The notes beneath the pieces were generated by a model. It did no database searches. It was not told the DNA's origin and saw only the letters and a program-made list of their open reading frames with translations. DNA of 5,499 nt from NCBI GenBank assembly GCA_020057985.1, contig JAGVEU010000153.1, forward strand, positions 1 to 5,499, read 5' to 3'. The position numbers and the translations under genes were made by a program. The stretch's first letter is position 1. Every line of letters begins with the position of its first letter. Below, one piece after another: positions 5,259 through 5,499 of the stretch. The stretch comes from Calditrichota bacterium (GTDB lineage Bacteria > Electryoneota > RPQS01).

Positions 5259-5499
5259 CTATAGCCCCAATTCCTTCTTGATCTTCCTCCAAGGGATGGT
5301 TCCCTTTTTCCTTGCCTCCGCCATTGCCTTTTTGGATTCCTCAATGTCTATCCGATCCTCGATCGCTTCGATTAGTTCCAAATCCTCAATCGGTACAAGA
5401 GCTGCCGCTTTCTTGCCACGGCGGTAAAGAATAATTCGCTCTCCCTTAAACTCCGCACGATTCACAATCTGCGAGAATTCCTGCCGGGCTTTGCTGGTG
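5259..5499 (-). CDS. Phd/YefM-type antitoxin (5'-truncated by window edge)
   Basis: Seventy-nine residues are visible, ending at TAG 5261-5259; the frame is open to the edge, so the true start lies outside and probably only a short N-terminus is missing. The GTG at 5465 is an internal valine. SKARQEFSQIVNRAEFKGERIILYRRGKKAAALVPIEDLEL (split here only by reading) is the Phd/YefM DNA-binding fold, with the family pattern R-x-x-F, then R/G-rich strand and AALVP-x-x-D. The C-terminal part (EDRIDIEESKKAMAEARKKG, then TIPWRKIKKELGL) is the flexible toxin-neutralising arm. It neutralises the RelE-type toxin encoded immediately downstream and represses the operon, with the complex as corepressor, by family analogy. 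Confidence 0.92.
   Translation of the reverse strand, partial: TSKARQEFSQIVNRAEFKGERIILYRRGKKAAALVPIEDLELIEAIEDRIDIEESKKAMAEARKKGTIPWRKIKKELGL

Overview
The window looks like a piece of a bacterial chromosome or metagenomic contig from the FCB superphylum (the Bacteroidota / Ignavibacteria / Zixibacteria-like radiation). Two things point there: the C-terminal type IX secretion (T9SS) sorting domain at the left edge, with its YPNPFNPST motif, and a DUF3078-like outer-membrane barrel protein. Base composition is near 50 % GC by eye. Clear GGAG-type ribosome binding sites precede some genes, which is unlike many true Bacteroidetes, so a candidate phylum of the FCB group is plausible. The species cannot be named from this sequence.

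Layout: positions 1-345 (+) hold the 3' end of a T9SS-secreted protein. Positions 346-536 are intergenic and carry a ~100-bp near-palindromic element (370-470) and a terminator-like hairpin (479-505). All remaining genes are on the minus strand. Read in transcription order from the right edge they are: a Phd/YefM-type antitoxin (5' end outside the window) and a RelE/ParE-type toxin (5499-4986); an intergenic stretch (4780-4985) with nothing recognisable; a short, probably truncated ORF (4779-4537); a regulatory region with an inverted repeat and a sigma70-like promoter (4479-4422); an exported TPR + thioredoxin-fold protein (4324-3224); the mechanosensitive channel MscL with a C-terminal zinc ribbon (3104-2652); a DUF3078-like barrel protein (2535-1624); and an exported TPR + alpha/beta-hydrolase protein (1592-537).

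The most notable feature is in the TPR-thioredoxin gene. It is interrupted by one in-frame TGA (3553-3551) that falls exactly on the first cysteine of the thioredoxin CxxC active site (FWGFS-[TGA]-GTC). Exactly 11 nt after the TGA is a hairpin, GCAGC-GGTC-GCTGC, whose GGUC apical loop resembles the SelB-binding loop of the E. coli fdhF SECIS element. The best reading is a single 366-residue selenoprotein with a UGTC redox motif, not two genes or a pseudogene. Simple ORF calling would split it in two.

Functionally, the minus-strand block 4324-537 is a set of envelope proteins: a predicted extracytoplasmic thiol-redox protein, an inner-membrane osmotic safety valve, an outer-membrane barrel and an exported esterase-like enzyme. 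The barrel and esterase genes are 31 bp apart and probably cotranscribed. The ~120-bp gaps around mscL leave open whether it has its own promoter. No selenocysteine biosynthesis gene (selA/B/C/D), tRNA, rRNA, CRISPR array or transposase is visible.
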